DNA from: M55B167 sp046482825
GTDB taxonomy: Bacteria > Verrucomicrobiota > Kiritimatiellia > RFP12 > UBA1067
Assembly (NCBI GenBank): GCA_046482825.1
Contig: JAWOEI010000066.1
Coordinates: 1-43,126, forward strand
DNA: 43,126 bases
Direction of reading: 5' to 3'
How positions within the stretch are numbered: position 1 is the stretch's first letter; each line of letters begins with the position of its first letter. The translations under genes were made by a program, and so were the position numbers. The notes beneath the pieces were generated by a model that was given only the letters and a program-made list of their open reading frames with translations, did not search any database and was not told where the DNA came from. Of the stretch, positions 40,002 to 43,126 are shown in pieces.

Positions 40002-42191
40002 CTACCTTCCTGCGGCACCGAATATCCGCATAACTCTGCTGCGGATATCGCCCTCAAGTTCCATATCCCCTCCGCCTGTCAGATTGACAAAATCAGCGAG
40101 AATATATTTTGATTCAGTCAGCACAATATCATCCTCATCGGAATTAATTTCCATCTCCGGTGTCTGTCTGTCCTCTTCAGAAGTCATCTGATCCGTATCG
40201 TACAAATCCCGCATGGCTTTTTCCTCTTCCATCATTTTTCTGCGTTCAGATTTAAGAAGGGGAAGTTCCTTTCTTTCCGTGGCCTTTCTGAAGCTTTCCA
40301 CCATTTTACAATACCTGGAATACTCCTCATTATCTGCAAGTCGTTCTGCCGAAAGGCGACGCAATTCCGTTAAAAATTCAGACATATCGAAAACAGGCAT
40401 ATAGCGTGCGGGTTCAACCTCAGACCAGGGTAATGAATTGGGCAGCTTCTCCTCGCCTATTTCGAGGCCTTCAAGACGTGAAGGGATAACAACATCAGAC
40501 TGCACCCCCTTACGCTGAGTGGAAGCCCCGTTTATTCTGTAAAAACTCGCGGTTGTGAGTTTCAGAGAACCGTACTTTTCCGCGCCGAGAGGCAGCACTG
40601 TCTGAACAGTACCTTTTCCGTGCGATTTGCTGTCTCCTATAATTACGGCGCGTCCGTAATCCTGCAGTGCTGCGGCAACAATTTCAGACGCGGAAGCAGA
40701 TGCACGGTTGATAAGCACAGCCACAGGACGGCGGAAAGCAATGCGGGTATTGGGAACAGAAAGAACCATAATTCTGTTAAGCTCCCGCACTTGAACAGCG
40801 GGACCGCTACTTATAAAAAGGCCTGTTAACGAAATAGCCTCGCGCAGAGAGCCTCCGCCGTTATTGCGCAGATCAAGAATCATAGCAGCTACATTGTTGT
40901 CATTGAAGCTATTGATATAATTCTTCACATCCTCGGTTGCACTTTTGAAACCGGGATCACCGCGTTTTTTGTCCATAGTCGCATAGAAGGTAGGCAATTT
41001 GACAACCCCCACTTTCATAAACTTACCATCCTCAAGGGAAACCCGCGACACATAACCGGTCGCGGCCTGCGCTTCAAGCTTGACCTCATCTCTGATCAGA
41101 TCGACCATCTTGGTGGTAGTTCCTCCGGGATCCGAAGCCGGAATAACTTCCAGCACAACTTTTGTTCCCTTTTCCCCCCGTATTTTGCGAACCGCCTTGG
41201 CCAGCGGCAGATGGACTATGCTTTCAACAGGTTCGTCTTCCTGGCCGACGCCGATAATGCGGTCATTCGGAATCAGTCGGATATCCCGCTTATCGCGGTC
41301 AGCCGGACCACCGGGAATAATCTCCATGATTTTAGCCATTCCGTCTTCTGACCGCAGCGATGCGCCGATTCCGCAGAGAGACAGATTCATGTCTATATCG
41401 AAATCTTCCTTACGCATGGGTGACATATAATCTGTATGCGGATCAAAGGCATAAGCAACCGAACTGAGATATCGTTGCAGAATTGCCTCTTCATCCATAT
41501 CTTCAATAATAATTCTGAACTGCTTATATCTTTTAGTGATATTTTCTTCTGGGGTAATCACCGGTTTGTTCTCGTCATCTGATTCAGCTTTATCTGCAGC
41601 ATTGGTACTTGTGGAGGAGACAGCTTCGTCTGATTTATCTATCGCAGAATCTTCCGCCAGTTCCCGCCGCAGGATCATTGCAAGAAGGTCGTTCTTGATA
41701 CGTTTGCGCCACAATTCATTCTGGGCCTTCCTGTCAACAGGCCAGTCCAGGTTTTTGCGTTTAAACATATAGGATTCATCAATGTCGAAATCAAACCCGC
41801 GCTGCAGCCGGTTGGTAACAAATCCATACCGTTCACGGACACGTTTCTCAAAAAGCCTGTAAATCTCATAAGGAAGAGACACATCTCCGGTTTTAACCAT
41901 ATTGTCTATTCTGAACTTATAGTTTGTAAAAGAGTTGATATCGCTCTGCAGGAAATAACTGCGGTCAAAATCAAATGAATTCAGCAGATTCGTCCACGCC
42001 TGGCAGGATATTGAGTCATCAAGACTGCGTTGAGAAAGATGACCGACAGAAAGCGCACGTGAAAACTTTCTGGCGATCGTGTTGTAATATTCCTGGGGAA
42101 CCGGGACGGAATTATCCGCAGATTCCGCCGATGCAACAACACTGAAAAACAGAATGAGGCTGTTTACAGCCAATAAAATAAATTTTCTCAT
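40002..42191 (-). CDS. prc: Tail-specific protease Prc (S41 family)
   Basis: 729 residues. Periplasmic serine protease that cleaves from C-terminal tails and controls wall hydrolases and lipoproteins. A signal peptide (MRKFILLAVNSLILFFSVVASA) is followed by the N-terminal helical domain (residues about 30-230), then a PDZ domain (near 270-350). The S41 core has Ser near 497 in ASASASEIVAA and Lys near 523 in SHGKGTVQTV. A C-terminal DUF3340-like domain is rich in charged residues. NERD stops 6 bases upstream and dapF starts 6 bases downstream. The domain set is that of long Prc rather than short CtpA. Confidence 0.95.
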   Translation of the reverse strand: MRKFILLAVNSLILFFSVVASAESADNSVPVPQEYYNTIARKFSRALSVGHLSQRSLDDSISCQAWTNLLNSFDFDRSYFLQSDINSFTNYKFRIDNMVKTGDVSLPYEIYRLFEKRVRERYGFVTNRLQRGFDFDIDESYMFKRKNLDWPVDRKAQNELWRKRIKNDLLAMILRRELAEDSAIDKSDEAVSSTSTNAADKAESDDENKPVITPEENITKRYKQFRIIIEDMDEEAILQRYLSSVAYAFDPHTDYMSPMRKEDFDIDMNLSLCGIGASLRSEDGMAKIMEIIPGGPADRDKRDIRLIPNDRIIGVGQEDEPVESIVHLPLAKAVRKIRGEKGTKVVLEVIPASDPGGTTTKMVDLIRDEVKLEAQAATGYVSRVSLEDGKFMKVGVVKLPTFYATMDKKRGDPGFKSATEDVKNYINSFNDNNVAAMILDLRNNGGGSLREAISLTGLFISSGPAVQVRELNRIMVLSVPNTRIAFRRPVAVLINRASASASEIVAAALQDYGRAVIIGDSKSHGKGTVQTVLPLGAEKYGSLKLTTASFYRINGASTQRKGVQSDVVIPSRLEGLEIGEEKLPNSLPWSEVEPARYMPVFDMSEFLTELRRLSAERLADNEEYSRYCKMVESFRKATERKELPLLKSERRKMMEEEKAMRDLYDTDQMTSEEDRQTPEMEINSDEDDIVLTESKYILADFVNLTGGGDMELEGDIRSRVMRIFGAAGR

Positions 42192-42197
42192 TGTAAT

Positions 42198-42911
42198 TTA
42201 AAACTCCAAAACTTTTATAACACTTTCAATACCGACAGGCGAAAGATCTGCCTTGCCAGCAAGAATGAAACTGCAAATATCATTTACATTGCAAACACCT
42301 ACGCCTCTCAGCTGAAACGGAAACTCACCTGCGGAACCATCAAAATTATTTCCCGCAAAACAGACTACAGGGATTATCGGGGGCACATCATTCATTTTGG
42401 CCGAAAACCACTCCCGAAGGGCCTTGACTTCAACATCGGCCTGTTCAACCGGCGATCTTGAAGGATTTCCCCCGTCAACCAGCAACATCCCGTCGCTGCA
42501 ACTGACACGACCGGACCAGAATTTTGTTTCGATCACAAAAACCCCTGACGGTCCGACTACCAGATGATCTATCGGGGAAACTCCCCTGAGTTCCAGATCA
42601 TGAAAAACATGGTATCCCGCTGGCAGACCTCCGGAAAGCTGTACAGCGACAATCTCCTCACCCCGGGCCCCTTTGAAATAAGACGAAACCCCGTCATAAA
42701 AATCCCAGGCAAGCCAAAGCACAAGAACAAAGACACCCGCAAAGCCGAACAGCACCGGAGCACTTGCCTCCACAGGTATCAGCAACCCCGTAAACACACC
42801 GAAGAGAAACACACAGACAATCAAAGGAAAAATTGCCTTGCATATCCCTCTGGCACGGGCTCCTTCGCCAGGTGTACCGTGAACTTCAACTCTGTTAATC
42901 CTGTCTGTCAT
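42198..42911 (-). CDS. NERD-domain membrane protein
   Basis: 237 residues. Two transmembrane helices (about 27-72) precede a NERD (nuclease-related) domain. Its PD-(D/E)XK-like pattern is visible: GARGEEIVAVQL, then SPIDHLVVGPSGVFVIETKFWSG with the Asp and E-x-K expected for the metal site. The last ~90 residues (VEVKALREWF..., PIIPVVCFAG) complete the fold. NERD proteins are predicted nucleases, but most have no tested function. It is first of the NERD-prc-dapF-rsmE-rlmB-GH20 run. No strong promoter was found upstream. Whether this one cuts DNA or RNA is unknown. Confidence 0.88.
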   Translation of the reverse strand: MTDRINRVEVHGTPGEGARARGICKAIFPLIVCVFLFGVFTGLLIPVEASAPVLFGFAGVFVLVLWLAWDFYDGVSSYFKGARGEEIVAVQLSGGLPAGYHVFHDLELRGVSPIDHLVVGPSGVFVIETKFWSGRVSCSDGMLLVDGGNPSRSPVEQADVEVKALREWFSAKMNDVPPIIPVVCFAGNNFDGSAGEFPFQLRGVGVCNVNDICSFILAGKADLSPVGIESVIKVLEF

Positions 42912-42966
42912 ATGATTTTTCCCATTGGTGCCGCAGGCTGTTTTCTACTTTCGGAAGCTCATCCAG

Positions 42967-42992
42967 GATGCCAGTTTAACTCCTTTGGCATC
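42967..42992. repeat. Inverted repeat upstream of the NERD gene
   Basis: GATGCCA (42967-42973) and TGGCATC (42986-42992) are perfect 7-base arms around a 12-base loop. On the minus strand it begins right at the stop of the partial upstream frame, so it could be the end-of-gene hairpin or an operator for the NERD gene. No U-tract follows. Confidence 0.4.
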
Positions 42993-43126
42993 TAAAGCCT
43001 GAATTTCGCCGGGGCTTGATCCGACAGAGCCGCCTTCAAGGCGAGTCCGCACGCCGCATCGTCGAAAAGGCGATCATCGAGCAGCGTCCGCCCTTTACCC
43101 TCGGCCGGGCCATTGCTGAAGCAGGC
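42992..43126 (-). CDS. Possible 3' end of an unidentified gene (partial)
   Basis: The minus strand has an open frame of 44 codons from the window edge to a TAG at 42992-42994. The peptide ends DDAACGLALKAALSDQAPAKF and then RL. The DNA is visibly richer in GC than the rest of the window. I do not recognise the protein, and with only 44 residues chance opening in GC-rich DNA cannot be excluded. Confidence 0.3.
   Translation of the reverse strand, partial: ACFSNGPAEGKGRTLLDDRLFDDAACGLALKAALSDQAPAKFRL

Noticed and set aside
42564..42995. Plus-strand frame of 143 codons over the NERD gene start
   Set aside because: Mostly antisense to a well-supported NERD domain; very basic composition and no ribosome site.
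1..43126. CRISPR array, tRNA/rRNA genes, transposases, prophage or defence islands
   Set aside because: No regularly spaced repeats, cloverleaf-like sequences, transposase motifs or phage genes were seen on either strand.

Overview
This window looks like ordinary chromosome from a Gram-negative bacterium of moderate GC (roughly 48%, estimated by eye). The gene set suggests the PVC superphylum, most likely Kiritimatiellota or Lentisphaerota. The grounds are a Bacteroidetes-like ParE/ParC pair, a long periplasmic Prc protease, a CBS/DRTGG manganese pyrophosphatase, RNase Y next to a YmdB protein, and scattered secreted carbohydrate-active enzymes. This placement is an inference from protein families; no rRNA gene is present. 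I see no tRNA, CRISPR array, insertion sequence or prophage.

Layout. (1) 1-11277, minus strand: a compact run read right to left, ppaC - ftsH - folP - cdaA - cdaR - ftsK - rodZ-like - two YeeE/YedE half-transporters. It joins pyrophosphate hydrolysis, membrane proteolysis, folate synthesis, c-di-AMP synthesis and its regulator, chromosome translocation and cell-shape control. (2) 11401-15196: an orphan membrane protein (+) converging on, and overlapping antisense with, a polyprenyl-phosphate sugar transferase (-). A secreted clan GH-A glycosidase (+) diverges from the transferase, which suggests a small exopolysaccharide or glycan locus. (3) 15271-28235, minus: a TM-helix-repeat membrane protein, rny, ymdB-like, xseA, xseB, a parvulin-like protein, dsbD, uvrA and a secreted BNR protein with an esterase-like N-terminus. 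(4) 28538-35711, plus: a periplasmic cyclophilin, parE-parC, then a FixJ-type response regulator and a REC-PAS-histidine kinase. (5) 35698-42911, minus: a tight run NERD-protein - prc - dapF - rsmE - rlmB - GH20-like protein, with gaps of 6, 6, 6, 10 and 13 bases.

Most of the window is housekeeping. The signals that deserve attention are mainly regulatory. Two genes without a Shine-Dalgarno site (rny and the GH-A glycosidase) have a -10 hexamer exactly 6 bases before the ATG, so their mRNAs are probably leaderless. The 302-base divergent region 28236-28537 carries two promoters, three copies of one 10-mer, a 10-bp-arm palindrome and a separated inverted repeat. A palindrome lies in the leader of the two-component operon, with a near half-site inside its promoter. 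An 11-C tract sits at the 5' end of parC.

The best candidates for something undescribed are the REC-PAS-HK/FixJ pair with its operator, the truncated-esterase/BNR fusion, and the orphan membrane protein that overlaps the sugar transferase. I found no clear new defence or mobile system. Residue positions without exact counting are approximate, and no database search was possible.
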